This document shows, one piece after another, positions 19,590-28,260 of a DNA stretch of 64,000 bases. Positions within the stretch are counted from its first letter, which is position 1; each line of letters opens with the position of its first letter. The DNA lies in NCBI GenBank assembly GCA_030427905.1, contig JAUICL010000001.1, forward strand, positions 806,001-870,000, in the 5' to 3' direction. This DNA is from Bacteroidia bacterium (GTDB taxonomy: Bacteria; Bacteroidota; Bacteroidia; Flavobacteriales_D; Cryomorphaceae). The notes under the pieces are model-generated. The model had not been told where the DNA came from and searched no databases. It was given only the letters and a program-made list of their open reading frames with translations. The position numbers were made by a program, and so were the translations under genes.

Positions 19590-20858
19590 TTGAAGGTATT
19601 TAAGTTTGGAGGTGCATCGCTAAAAGATGCTGAGTCAGTAAAAAACGTGGTGCGGATTGTTGAGAAGCACAAGAAGCAAGATCTCATCATTATTGCTTCG
19701 GCAATGGGGAAGATGACCAATGCCTTCGAAAAGCTCATCGCTGAGTTTCGCGGTCAGACTAGTGGTGTGGCCAAGGAGCTGGAATCTATCCGCAAGTACC
19801 ACACCGATATCATCTCAAAGCTCGAGTTCAGTTCGGATGATGTTCATCAGCATTTTGAAAGTCACTTTCGGAAACTGGAGCTATACCTGGAAGGGATGCC
19901 AGCCGACGACTACGACTTCGATTATGACCAGCTTGTCGTTTTTGGTGAGCTGTTCTCCACCACCATTCTTTCGGCTTACCTCAATTCGAAAGGGCATGCT
20001 AATCAATGGACAGATGCGCGGACATTAATTCGCACCAACAATGTGTACCGTGAAGCGAATGTGCAGTGGGAAAAGACCGAAGAGCTTTGCCAGCGCGCTT
20101 GGAATTCCTGCAAGGAAAATGGTATGAAAATTCTTTTGACTCAGGGGTTTATGGGGCATACCCGCGAGCGAAATACCACCACCTTGGGCAGGGAAGGATC
20201 CGACTTTTCTGCAGCTATCCTGGCTTATTCCTTGAATGCTGACTCAGTGACCATCTGGAAAGATGTGCCTGGGGTGCTCAATGCCGATCCAAAGTATTTT
20301 TCAGAAGCCGTACGCTTGCCACGAATCAGCTACAAAGAAGCCATCGAGTTGGCCTACTACGGCGCTTCGGTTATCCACCCGAAAACCATCAAACCCCTTC
20401 AAAACAAGAAGATTGATCTTTTCGTGAAGTCATTTCTCGACATGGATGCACCCGGTACGCAGATCGACTCGAGCACGTTTAGCGATTCGCTGGTGCCATC
20501 TTACATTTTTAAGGTCGATCAGATTCTGGTATCCTTCACTCCCCGCGATTTTTCATTTATCGCTGAAGACAATCTAAGCGAGCTTTTTGGACTCTTTGCC
20601 GCTCACCGATTGAAGATTCACCTGATGCAAAATTCGGCTATCAACTTTTCGATTTGTGCAGACTACGACAAGCAAAAGCTCGATGCCATTCTTCAAAGCT
20701 GTAAGGAGAACTACGAAGTGCTATACAACACCGGCTGCGAACTCGTGACTATTCGCCATTACGATCAAGAGACCATCAGCCGCTTGTTAATAGGCAAGAA
20801 GGTGCTCGTAGAGCAAAAAAGCCGAAGTACCGTTAGGATGGTGTTGCAGGATGCGTAA
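19590..20858 (+). CDS. lysC: aspartate kinase, monofunctional
   Basis: This 422-residue enzyme phosphorylates aspartate, the first step to lysine, threonine, methionine and diaminopimelate. The opening MKVFKFGGAS is the family's kinase signature with Ala in place of the common Thr. TTLGREGSDFSAAILAY is the substrate loop, and the last about 130 residues contain ACT regulatory repeats. It starts at TTG 19590, the only start that keeps the first beta strand. Many Bacteroidota also have fused aspartokinases with homoserine dehydrogenase; this one is not fused. Confidence 0.9.
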   Translation: MKVFKFGGASLKDAESVKNVVRIVEKHKKQDLIIIASAMGKMTNAFEKLIAEFRGQTSGVAKELESIRKYHTDIISKLEFSSDDVHQHFESHFRKLELYLEGMPADDYDFDYDQLVVFGELFSTTILSAYLNSKGHANQWTDARTLIRTNNVYREANVQWEKTEELCQRAWNSCKENGMKILLTQGFMGHTRERNTTTLGREGSDFSAAILAYSLNADSVTIWKDVPGVLNADPKYFSEAVRLPRISYKEAIELAYYGASVIHPKTIKPLQNKKIDLFVKSFLDMDAPGTQIDSSTFSDSLVPSYIFKVDQILVSFTPRDFSFIAEDNLSELFGLFAAHRLKIHLMQNSAINFSICADYDKQKLDAILQSCKENYEVLYNTGCELVTIRHYDQETISRLLIGKKVLVEQKSRSTVRMVLQDA

Positions 20859-20879
20859 AAAGTAGCAACTAATAAGGAG

Positions 20880-22070
20880 TCAGTTTCTCGTGTATTGATA
20901 CTGCATAAGTTTCAGGCTGAATGGATCGGAGTCGTCATCTTTGTTCCAACGCATAAAATACCAACCCATCTCAGAAACAGCGAAGAAGTAAGGGAAAATT
21001 TGATTCCGCTTATCAAGAGATACTTCTCCAACGTACGCGAATTCATCGTCCCAAATTCTTAAAGTCCAATCCAATTCTTGCTGATCTGGAAGAATGATAG
21101 AATCTGATAAGTCGATGTACTTCTTGTATGCTCTGATGTAAAGATCGTTGTAGGGATCGTTTACGAGGTTGAGATACGCTGCGGATGACAGCTCAGTAGT
21201 CTGCTTCAGTTTTATATTGCCCAATTCTGAAGCCTTCACGAGTTTGAATTCGGGCTTGCTATTACTCAGAAGCGTTCTAGATTCAAACCTTCCATCTCCA
21301 TGAAGGTGGTGGATACCCACATCCTCGCAATACTTATACCCGTTCAATACAACGGTTGAGTCTGAATTGAAACAGATTTGAGTATATACATCGCCAATCC
21401 GATCATCTGAAAAATCAAAACAGGATTGAAAGTCCCCAACCGATTCGACTAGCCCTGTATTTACATCAATCGATGAATAGGGTGCCGACTCATAGTAATC
21501 CAATCTGCCTTTCTCTTCCCTTCGATCAAAATTTCGATACGCTCTTAATGCGAATAGCTGGTTTTTCGAGTATATACTGGGAGTCTGCGCAAAACTATAA
21601 TGCTCAAAATTAGTTACATCAGTCTTTAAAGCAATCGATTCAGAAGCATCGGAAACCGTGGAGAAGCGAAACAAGAAGTTATCGGGATTTGTGATCAATA
21701 GGTCGTTTCTCGATTGGAGCGTAAAACTGTGCCGGTGTGCAGCGTCCAGAGTTTGGGGAAACAATTCACTTATATTGAACACCCTGCATTCCCTTGACTG
21801 AATGTTAATGCTGTAGTAGCTCGTATCGGAATGGTTGAAGATGTTGACATAGACACTGTCACTCACGGTACGCAAACTTAGTTTTGAGACGCGCTCGTAG
21901 TTTTCGGGAAGGAAATCTCTCAGGTCAATGCTCACCGAGTCCACAAGTGCTATACTCCCCAGTCTATTTGATTCGGATTGTACGGCGCAACTGTTAAGAA
22001 ACGCGGTGATAAGAGCTCCGAAAAGAATGCTTGAGATCAGTTTGATGTTTTCAGAAAAAGTGGAGTTCAT
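20880..22070 (-). CDS. lipoprotein of unknown function (DUF4221-like)
   Basis: This is a 396-residue protein whose N-terminus has a membrane segment ending in a lipobox (FLNSC near residue 28), so it is probably a lipoprotein. The rest is beta-rich without a catalytic motif. The overall look, a six-bladed repeat-like spacing of aromatic residues and the end MGWYFMRWNK, reminds me of DUF4221 proteins of Bacteroidota, with low certainty. The ATG at 22070 is chosen because a strong promoter (22080-22109) covers the alternative TTG at 22082. Transcription should start about 6 bases before this ATG, so the mRNA is nearly leaderless. Confidence 0.65.
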   Translation of the reverse strand: MNSTFSENIKLISSILFGALITAFLNSCAVQSESNRLGSIALVDSVSIDLRDFLPENYERVSKLSLRTVSDSVYVNIFNHSDTSYYSINIQSRECRVFNISELFPQTLDAAHRHSFTLQSRNDLLITNPDNFLFRFSTVSDASESIALKTDVTNFEHYSFAQTPSIYSKNQLFALRAYRNFDRREEKGRLDYYESAPYSSIDVNTGLVESVGDFQSCFDFSDDRIGDVYTQICFNSDSTVVLNGYKYCEDVGIHHLHGDGRFESRTLLSNSKPEFKLVKASELGNIKLKQTTELSSAAYLNLVNDPYNDLYIRAYKKYIDLSDSIILPDQQELDWTLRIWDDEFAYVGEVSLDKRNQIFPYFFAVSEMGWYFMRWNKDDDSDPFSLKLMQYQYTRN

Positions 22071-22079
22071 CGGCGGATG

Positions 22080-22109
22080 CAAATTTAATAGGCCGCTTGA
22101 GCTGACAAA
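22080..22109 (-). promoter_or_regulatory. strong promoter of the DUF4221-like lipoprotein gene
   Basis: Read on the minus strand, TTTG (22106-22109) is followed by 18 bases and TAAATTTG (22080-22087), both exact matches to the Bacteroidota consensus. The predicted start of transcription is near 22076, only about 6 bases from the ATG at 22070. Confidence 0.65.
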
Positions 22110-22218
22110 ATGCAGTCACTCGTTTTACTGAATGGCTTGTGTTTTGCATTAGTGGTTTCGCAAAAAAACTCGGCGAATGTGTAAAGCAATTTATTCTAAG
22201 ACAGTTCGTTTCTCCCAT

Positions 22219-22779
22219 ATGCGATTCGCGATTTTACTCTTATTTACCTTAGTTTTCGGTGGATGGTCGTCTCTTCCAAAGGAATCAATGATTGATTGGA
22301 ATCATAACCGTCCCTTGCGTTGGTCAGACTTCAAGGCTAAAGCGCCGGCGGCTACGAAGCACGCGGCCCTTTCACATACGGGCATTGACTTGGCGCTGAG
22401 CTACGAGAATGGCGAGTTTCATATCGAAATCGTCGCTCAGTTTGATCAAGCCAAGTCGTGGAAGATTGAAAAAGCGCAGTCCGATCACCTACTTAAACAC
22501 GAGCAAGTGCATTTTGATATCACCGAGCTCTACGCGCGAAAATTGAGAAAGACTATCCTAACGACTCGATGGAAATCTTCAGATGAATTGAAAGAAGAAC
22601 TTACGGGAATTTACCAAGCTAACGCCGCAGCACTTTCAAACGCTCAAAAACTCTACGACCGCGAAACAGAGCACTCGCTTGTCAAAGAAGAACAAGCGCG
22701 ATGGAATTCGAGTATGGAAGACTCCTTGAAGGCATATTCGAAATATGCTGGTCAGGAGATCCATCTCAAGCTGAGATAA
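22219..22779 (+). CDS. DUF922-type secreted zinc-protease-like protein
   Basis: The ATG at 22219 gives a clean signal peptide (MRFAILLLFTLVFGGWS); an ATG at 22177 would add 14 residues. The mature part of about 170 residues begins with IDWNHNRPLRWSDFKAKAP, typical of DUF922 proteins, and carries HEQVHFDITELYARK, a HExxH zinc site near residue 95 of the protein. Its context is isolated: a divergent lipoprotein gene upstream and a convergent dehydrogenase gene 5 bases downstream. DUF922 members are described as putative secreted metalloproteases, and activity is unproven. I see no clear promoter. Confidence 0.75.
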   Translation: MRFAILLLFTLVFGGWSSLPKESMIDWNHNRPLRWSDFKAKAPAATKHAALSHTGIDLALSYENGEFHIEIVAQFDQAKSWKIEKAQSDHLLKHEQVHFDITELYARKLRKTILTTRWKSSDELKEELTGIYQANAAALSNAQKLYDRETEHSLVKEEQARWNSSMEDSLKAYSKYAGQEIHLKLR

Positions 22780-22783
22780 GAGT

Positions 22784-23722
22784 CTAGAGATTTTTGATCT
22801 TCTCGGCGAGAACCTTCGACAGCTTGATATAGCTCTCCACGGTCCATCCCGCCACATGCGGACTCAATACTACATTCTTCATTTTGACCAATTCTTGGAG
22901 CGGCTCAGGGAAATCGGCCGACTCCAAACCTTGAAGTGATTTCTTCTCGTATTCCAGTACGTCCAGACAAGCACCACGTATTTTTCCCGATTTCAAACCA
23001 TCAACCAGGTCAGCCGTGTTCACGTGCTTTCCGCGAGCTGTATTGATGAGAAAAAAGGGATTTGCAATTTCTTCTACAATTGCTCGATCTACATAGTGCT
23101 CGGTCTCTTTGCTTAGCGGAAGGTGAATAGAGATAACTTCAGCGCGGGCTTTTAAGCTCTCCAGCTCTACTTCTTCGACATAGCTGGGGCTGTAACCGGG
23201 TTCGAGGTACTTGTCGTAGGATAGAATCGTGCAATCAAATCCACGAAGGCGCTGGGCAAAGGCTCTTCCCATTCTTCCAAACCCAATGATTCCAACGGTT
23301 TTGCCTTCGAGCTCCAGGCCGCGATTCTCTTCTCTCTGCCAGACTCCAGCTCTTACTTCGCCATCTGCAGTGATCATCTTATTGAATAGCGCTAGCAACA
23401 TCCCAACGCAGTGCTCTGCAACAGCACCCATATTCCCCTCCGCAGCGCTGATCACTTCAATGTTGTGATCTACGGCGGCTTCCAAATCGATGTTTTCCAG
23501 CCCGGCACCCGATCTGGCAATGAACTTTAAATTGCTTCCTGCTTCCATAAAAGCCCGATCGACAGGGATTCTACTCCGAATTACAATTCCGGAGTATTCA
23601 GGAAGCTTGTTGAGAATGGTTGAATAATCTGATTGGTAATCATGATCGCAGGTGTAGCCGATTTTGATCAGCTCATCTTCGAGCAGCGGGTGTACCGAAT
23701 CGAGAAACAAAACCTTGCTCAT
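22784..23722 (-). CDS. D-isomer-specific 2-hydroxyacid dehydrogenase (phosphoglycerate dehydrogenase-like)
   Basis: This 312-residue NAD-dependent enzyme has the fold of D-3-phosphoglycerate dehydrogenase without a C-terminal ACT domain. Visible motifs are the Rossmann loop VGIIGFGRMG near residue 145, the catalytic Arg in FLINTARG, an acid-base Glu region and the catalytic His in SPHVAGWT near residue 295. Substrate could be 3-phosphoglycerate or another 2-hydroxyacid such as glycerate, so I give no gene symbol. The start overlaps the mgtE stop by 4 bases, so both belong to one unit. Confidence 0.85.
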   Translation of the reverse strand: MSKVLFLDSVHPLLEDELIKIGYTCDHDYQSDYSTILNKLPEYSGIVIRSRIPVDRAFMEAGSNLKFIARSGAGLENIDLEAAVDHNIEVISAAEGNMGAVAEHCVGMLLALFNKMITADGEVRAGVWQREENRGLELEGKTVGIIGFGRMGRAFAQRLRGFDCTILSYDKYLEPGYSPSYVEEVELESLKARAEVISIHLPLSKETEHYVDRAIVEEIANPFFLINTARGKHVNTADLVDGLKSGKIRGACLDVLEYEKKSLQGLESADFPEPLQELVKMKNVVLSPHVAGWTVESYIKLSKVLAEKIKNL

Positions 23723-25083
23723 ATTCCGAAGAAGTACTTGGCGTAGATGAAGTAAACGCTCAGACCAATAATGTCGTTCATAGTGGTGATAAACGGGCCT
23801 GTCGCTAGCGCGGGATCAATCTTAACACGATCTAGCATGAGTGGTACAATGGTACCGAAAAGAGCTGCGATGATTATCACGGTGAAAAGCGATATGCCGA
23901 CAGTATAGCTCAATGCAAGGCTATCCATAAACAAAATGCTGTATACGAGAATGGCGGCACCGCAAATAGATCCATTCACCAGTGCAACAGCTAGCTCTTT
24001 GACCAGTTTTGGAAAAATAGCCTTCGTGCTGAGACTGTTGTTGGCCAAACCTTGTACCACGATGGCCGACGATTGTACTCCCACATTTCCAGCCATAGCG
24101 GCTATGAGCGGAACAAAGACCATCAATGTAGCCACTTGTGCAAGTTGTTCTTCAAAAATGCCGATCACTTGAGCCACCAGTACACCGCCCATCAAGCCGA
24201 TCAAGAGCCACGGGAGACGCGCGCGGGTGAGAAGCCAGATGGTGTCATCAGATTCTACTGACTCAGAGATACCGGAAGCGAGTTGGTAATCGCGTTCGGC
24301 TTCTTCCTTGATCACATCCACCACGTCATCGATCGTGATTCGTCCGAGAAGTTTTTCATTCTCGTCAACTACCGGCAAGGCTATCAAGTCGTACTTCTCC
24401 ATAATGTTAGCGCAATTCTCGGCCGTTTCATCGGGCGTTACGTAGCGCATGGATTCCTGATTGTAAATGTCAGAAATCAACGTTTTGATGGATGAAGATG
24501 AAAAGAGGAGACGCTTAAGTGAAAGGCTACCAACTAAGCGGTCATTGTCGTCGGTGACGTATATGGTATAAACCTGATCGATATTTTCGGCTTGCTTTCG
24601 CATTTCGCGGATCCCGCGTGCTATGCTCCAAGAGCGGCGCACTTTCACAAGCTCTTTCCCCATGATACCCCCAGCCGTATCTTCATCGTATTGGAGTAGG
24701 GCGTTTATTACCTTCTTCTGCTCTTCATCGGTGATGAGAGAGATGACTTCGTCTTTTTTCTCTTCCGGAAGTTCACCCAATACATCGGCTGCATCATCAG
24801 AGTCAATGTTGTCGATGACCTGCTCGGCAATCTCTTTAGATGTAAGTGTGGCCAGAAGTTTTTCTCGATCGTCTTCATCGAGCTCTACCAGTACATCGGC
24901 AGCTCTTTCTTCTTCGAGAAGTCGGTAGATGTAATTGGCTTCAGCCGCTTTTACTTCGTCAAAAATCTCGGCAATATCGGCAGGGTGAAGCCCCTTTAAA
25001 GACTCTTCGAGCTCATGATCTTTTCCGCTCGAAATGTTCTTGCGGAGTTGGTCGAGAAATTCCTTTGTGAGCTCGAACTGCAT
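23719..25083 (-). CDS. mgtE: magnesium transporter MgtE
   Basis: MgtE is a homodimeric Mg2+ channel gated by its cytosolic part. The 454 residues show the MgtE_N helical domain (repeats of LxxLHPADIAEIFDE type, about residues 30-130), a CBS pair (about 140-265, with VPVVDENEKLLGRITIDDVV-like order) and five C-terminal membrane helices beginning near residue 285. ATG 25083 is preferred to the upstream TTG. A CAAAGCTA box at 25105-25112 (minus TAGCTTTG) fits a -7 element. The gene sits between rsmA and the dehydrogenase, a flavobacterial order. Confidence 0.93.
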   Translation of the reverse strand: MQFELTKEFLDQLRKNISSGKDHELEESLKGLHPADIAEIFDEVKAAEANYIYRLLEEERAADVLVELDEDDREKLLATLTSKEIAEQVIDNIDSDDAADVLGELPEEKKDEVISLITDEEQKKVINALLQYDEDTAGGIMGKELVKVRRSWSIARGIREMRKQAENIDQVYTIYVTDDNDRLVGSLSLKRLLFSSSSIKTLISDIYNQESMRYVTPDETAENCANIMEKYDLIALPVVDENEKLLGRITIDDVVDVIKEEAERDYQLASGISESVESDDTIWLLTRARLPWLLIGLMGGVLVAQVIGIFEEQLAQVATLMVFVPLIAAMAGNVGVQSSAIVVQGLANNSLSTKAIFPKLVKELAVALVNGSICGAAILVYSILFMDSLALSYTVGISLFTVIIIAALFGTIVPLMLDRVKIDPALATGPFITTMNDIIGLSVYFIYAKYFFGI

Positions 25084-25104
25084 GAGGGCCAATTAGGGTT
25101 TGTG

Positions 25105-25112
25105 CAAAGCTA
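25105..25112 (-). promoter_or_regulatory. -7 element upstream of mgtE
   Basis: TAGCTTTG on the minus strand matches TAnnTTTG exactly. I do not find a good -33 box at the right distance, so this rests on one element only. Confidence 0.35.
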
Positions 25113-25151
25113 AAAATATAAAAGAAACCCTTCTGAAACGCGGAGGCGAGA

Positions 25152-25934
25152 CTATTGTTCTAGTTGGTAGATAGCGACGGCTAATTCCAAGAAACCTTCG
25201 GGTGATACTTGCTCTGGTCTGAGCTTCATGAAGGCATCGAGGCTCGAAACGTCTTTCCCAGCTATCAAGCTCGAAAGGCTATTCTTCAGAGTTTTTCTCC
25301 GCTGATTGAAGGCGAGCTTGACGACCGTTTTGAAAAACTTGTCGGTGACGGGGAGCTCCTTCCGTTCGTTTCGGGTTAGCCTGATTACGCCGCTTTTTAC
25401 CTTTGGTGGTGGATTAAAAGCCTGTTCGTCAATCGTAAATAGGTATTCACCTTTGTAGTAGATCCCAAGTAGTACACTCAGAATCCCGTAGATTTTTGAT
25501 CCAGGGCCGGCAATAGCTCGCTCGGCCACTTCCTTCTGAAACATACCCACCATTTCGGGGATCAAATCTTTGTTCTCGAAGATTCGGAACAAGATCTGAG
25601 ATGAAATATTGTAGGGAAAGTTTCCAGCCAAGACAAAGGGAGAACCGTTGAAAAGCACTTCGAGATCCATTTTTAGAAAATCTCCATCAATCACTTTTCC
25701 CTGAAGCTGTGGAAAGTGTTGGTTGAGGTAGTCTATCGACTCCTTATCGATTTCAACTACCTTAAAATCTTCAAACCCGAGAGCCAGAATCTCTTGAGTG
25801 AGCACACCTGTTCCTGGTCCAATCTCTAAGACTGGCGTACCTTCCTTCGGCGATTGAATGGCCTGCGCTATCGAGGCTGCTACTCCATCTTGAACGAGAA
25901 AATGCTGACCGAGGTGTTTTTTTGGTTTTACCAT
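25152..25934 (-). CDS. rsmA: 16S rRNA dimethyladenosine transferase RsmA (KsgA)
   Basis: This 260-residue methyltransferase adds four methyl groups to two adjacent adenines near the 3' end of 16S rRNA, a late check on small-subunit assembly. The S-adenosylmethionine site VLEIGPGTGVLTQEI, the acidic EIDKESI and the catalytic NFPYN (usually NLPY) are intact, as is the N-terminal KKHLGQHFL. It begins 2 bases after the DUF4286 gene ends, so the two are coupled. Confidence 0.96.
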   Translation of the reverse strand: MVKPKKHLGQHFLVQDGVAASIAQAIQSPKEGTPVLEIGPGTGVLTQEILALGFEDFKVVEIDKESIDYLNQHFPQLQGKVIDGDFLKMDLEVLFNGSPFVLAGNFPYNISSQILFRIFENKDLIPEMVGMFQKEVAERAIAGPGSKIYGILSVLLGIYYKGEYLFTIDEQAFNPPPKVKSGVIRLTRNERKELPVTDKFFKTVVKLAFNQRRKTLKNSLSSLIAGKDVSSLDAFMKLRPEQVSPEGFLELAVAIYQLEQ

Positions 25935-25936
25935 AA

Positions 25937-26245
25937 TTACTTGTGGTCAATCACGTCGAGTAAGGTGCGAAAGGCTGCGGTATATCTTCCGTAACGATCG
26001 GTGTGATCTTTTTGGAGCCTTGGTGCATCTTCTTTCTGGTAAGTCTCAAGCGCATCCATCGATTTGGCTCGGTATTGAATGCTGTAGGCAAACCCACCGG
26101 CTTCTTCCGCCAAAATTTTAGAAAATGTGGAGCCATGGAAGTGTCCAGTTGCCAGTACATCTGGAATGTGCTCATCCTTCATCCATTTCACCCACTCCTC
26201 GTGGACTGACTCGTCTACGTTTACCGTTACATTGTATATGACCAT
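25937..26245 (-). CDS. DUF4286-family protein
   Basis: This 102-residue protein starts at ATG 26245 (MVIYNVTVNVDESV); the frame is open further but the family N-terminus is here. The order VHEEWVKWMKDEHIPDVLATGHF, then the YSIQYRAKSMDALETY repeat of a ferredoxin-like (alpha-beta barrel) fold, matches the small DUF4286 family, found next to rsmA in many Bacteroidota. No function is known to me. A TACCTTTG -7 box lies at 26267-26274 on the minus strand. Confidence 0.8.
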   Translation of the reverse strand: MVIYNVTVNVDESVHEEWVKWMKDEHIPDVLATGHFHGSTFSKILAEEAGGFAYSIQYRAKSMDALETYQKEDAPRLQKDHTDRYGRYTAAFRTLLDVIDHK

Positions 26246-26266
26246 GTCCGAATTGTCGATTTTCAG

Positions 26267-26274
26267 CAAAGGTA
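26267..26274 (-). promoter_or_regulatory. -7 element for the DUF4286-rsmA unit
   Basis: TACCTTTG on the minus strand is an exact TAnnTTTG match about 22 bases before the start of the DUF4286 gene. No convincing -33 box is seen. Confidence 0.35.
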
Positions 26275-26332
26275 GTTTATTTCAATGGCGGAGACTTGAG
26301 ACCTATTCATCGAATTGCTTAATTTGGTGCTT

Positions 26333-27556
26333 ATGGATCCCGTAATCTTATCGATTCCAATATTCTTTATCCTTATAGGGATGGAAGTGGCCTATGGCTA
26401 CTTCAAAAACAGAAAGCTCTACAGGCTAAACGACGCTGTGGCAAATATCAGCTGTGGTATAGTGGAACAGTTGACGGGTGTTTTTGCTAAGGTTTTCACC
26501 GTGGCAGCTTACGACTTTATCTTTCGACACTACGCCATTTTTGAACTTGAGAATACCTGGTATTGGATTGTTTTGTGCTTTATCGGAGTTGACTTTTTCT
26601 ACTATTGGGCACATAGGATGAGTCACGAAGTAAATCTGTTTTGGCTTGGCCACGTGGTACATCACCAAAGCGAAGATTACAATCTTTCGGTGGCATTGCG
26701 TCAGAGTACCTTCCAGAAAATGTTCACTTTCTACTTCTATTTTCCTTTGGCGTTCTTGGGATTTAAAACTGAGTGGTTCCTCCTGATGGGTGCATTTAAT
26801 CTGCTTTATCAGTTTTGGATCCACACCGAAGTGGTCAAGAAGATGCCTCGGTGGTATGAGTACTTGTTTAATACCCCTTCGCACCACCGCGTTCACCACG
26901 GAAGAAACCCGATTTACATAGACCGAAACCACGCCGCTACCCTCATGATTTGGGATCGCATGTTTGGTACTTTTCAAGAAGAGAAGGAAGCACCGATATA
27001 CGGTATCACCTCGCCGACTAATTCATGGAATCCGGTTACGGCCAATGTCCAACCCTTCGTACGCTTGTGGCATGAGCTGAAGACAATTCCTGGTTGGTGG
27101 AACAAGTTCAAGTTTGTGTGGGCTCCTCCGGGTTGGTATCCGGCAGAAATGGGCGGGTTTCGAGCCGCTCCAGAAGTAGACCGAAGTACCTACCATAAGT
27201 ACGAGGTAACTCTGAGCCCCAAGCTCAATTTTTACTTGTTCTTCCAATATCTGATTTTATTGGTTGGGACTGCTTTGTTTCTCTTCACTTTGGGCAACTA
27301 TACCACCATTCAGCAAATCGTTATTGCTGGGCTTCTTATCGGATCGGTAGGTGTGCTCGGTTCTATTTTTGACAACAAGCAAAAGGCGATTCGAATAGAG
27401 CTTATCCGAGTTTTTGCTTCGATTTTGGTTTTGTCATTTTTAGTGATTCAGGGCTTAATGCCCCTGGGCATAGCTATCGGTTTTGGTCTATTCGGCTTCG
27501 TTTCGGTTGGCGTTTTGAGTCGAATCGATGTTCATCAAATCTCATTGCGACCTTGA
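26333..27556 (+). CDS. alkylglycerol-monooxygenase-like fatty acid hydroxylase
   Basis: This 407-residue membrane protein belongs to the fatty acid hydroxylase/sterol desaturase superfamily of di-iron enzymes. Its eight-His cluster is visible: HRMSHE near residue 102, HVVHHQSEDYNLSVALRQS near 113 and HRVHHGRNPIYIDRNHAAT near 188, followed by IWDRMFGTF. The second and third boxes resemble animal alkylglycerol monooxygenase (TMEM195), which cleaves the ether bond of alkylglycerols, more than they resemble sterol desaturases. The later part (about 300-400) adds four hydrophobic segments. ATG 26333 is chosen over the upstream TTG. The next gene, a lysoplasmalogenase, overlaps it by 4 bases, supporting an ether-lipid role, although the substrate is inferred. 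Confidence 0.8.
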   Translation: MDPVILSIPIFFILIGMEVAYGYFKNRKLYRLNDAVANISCGIVEQLTGVFAKVFTVAAYDFIFRHYAIFELENTWYWIVLCFIGVDFFYYWAHRMSHEVNLFWLGHVVHHQSEDYNLSVALRQSTFQKMFTFYFYFPLAFLGFKTEWFLLMGAFNLLYQFWIHTEVVKKMPRWYEYLFNTPSHHRVHHGRNPIYIDRNHAATLMIWDRMFGTFQEEKEAPIYGITSPTNSWNPVTANVQPFVRLWHELKTIPGWWNKFKFVWAPPGWYPAEMGGFRAAPEVDRSTYHKYEVTLSPKLNFYLFFQYLILLVGTALFLFTLGNYTTIQQIVIAGLLIGSVGVLGSIFDNKQKAIRIELIRVFASILVLSFLVIQGLMPLGIAIGFGLFGFVSVGVLSRIDVHQISLRP

Positions 27557-28260
27557 GTAAAATTTCTGCTGGATTATTCATCCTCGCTTTGGCTGTTCAC
27601 ATCGTTTCTGGAGAACTAGGTCAAGCCATGATTGCCCTCGGCTCAAAAATCCTTTTGATGCCTATCCTTTTTGGGGTGTGGTTACGAAAGATTGGTTTGA
27701 ACTCCATCTTTAAGAAGTCGATTTTTTTAGGGATGATCATGTGTTGGCTCGGGGATATACTCTTGATTTATCAGCGCGTAGACGGGGTTTACTTCATACT
27801 GGGTCTGAGTGCTTTTTTGCTGGGGCACATCGGTTACATCGTAGCTTTTACCCGCACCGGTGATGAAGGTCATAACATTGCTCTGATAAAAAGACAGGGG
27901 TGGGTGATGGTCCTTGTTTTTGCTTACGGCTACTTCTTTTTTAAACGTCTTGAGCCACATCTGGGAGAAATGATTTTCCCAGTAATTCTCTACACCATCG
28001 TAATCTGCTTGATGCTACTGATGGCTGTAAATCGATATGAACGAGTTGAGCGAAAGAGCTTTCAGCTAGTAGTGATTGGGGCCATTCTCTTTGTCGCTTC
28101 AGATAGCATTTTGGCCTGGAACAAGTTTGTTGACCCACTTGTATTCAGCCATACGCTCATCATGAGTACCTATGGATTGGCTCAACTTTTCATCGCATCA
28201 GGAGCGATGATTCAAGGAAATAACGAATCTGTAATTACGGATTCTTCTCGATCGGTGTGA
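27553..28260 (+). CDS. YhhN-family lysoplasmalogenase
   Basis: This 235-residue protein has about eight membrane segments and the YhhN/TMEM86 signatures WLGDILLIYQ, AFLLGHIGYIVAF and VASDSILAWNKF, with conserved acidic residues thought to form the active site. Family members hydrolyse the vinyl-ether bond of lysoplasmalogens to an aldehyde and a glycerophospho-compound. It starts at TTG 27553, inside the stop of the hydroxylase gene, so the two are translated together. Its 3' end overlaps the convergent TPR gene by 26 bases. YhhN activity in bacteria has been shown for some members only. Confidence 0.82.
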   Translation: MSKISAGLFILALAVHIVSGELGQAMIALGSKILLMPILFGVWLRKIGLNSIFKKSIFLGMIMCWLGDILLIYQRVDGVYFILGLSAFLLGHIGYIVAFTRTGDEGHNIALIKRQGWVMVLVFAYGYFFFKRLEPHLGEMIFPVILYTIVICLMLLMAVNRYERVERKSFQLVVIGAILFVASDSILAWNKFVDPLVFSHTLIMSTYGLAQLFIASGAMIQGNNESVITDSSRSV

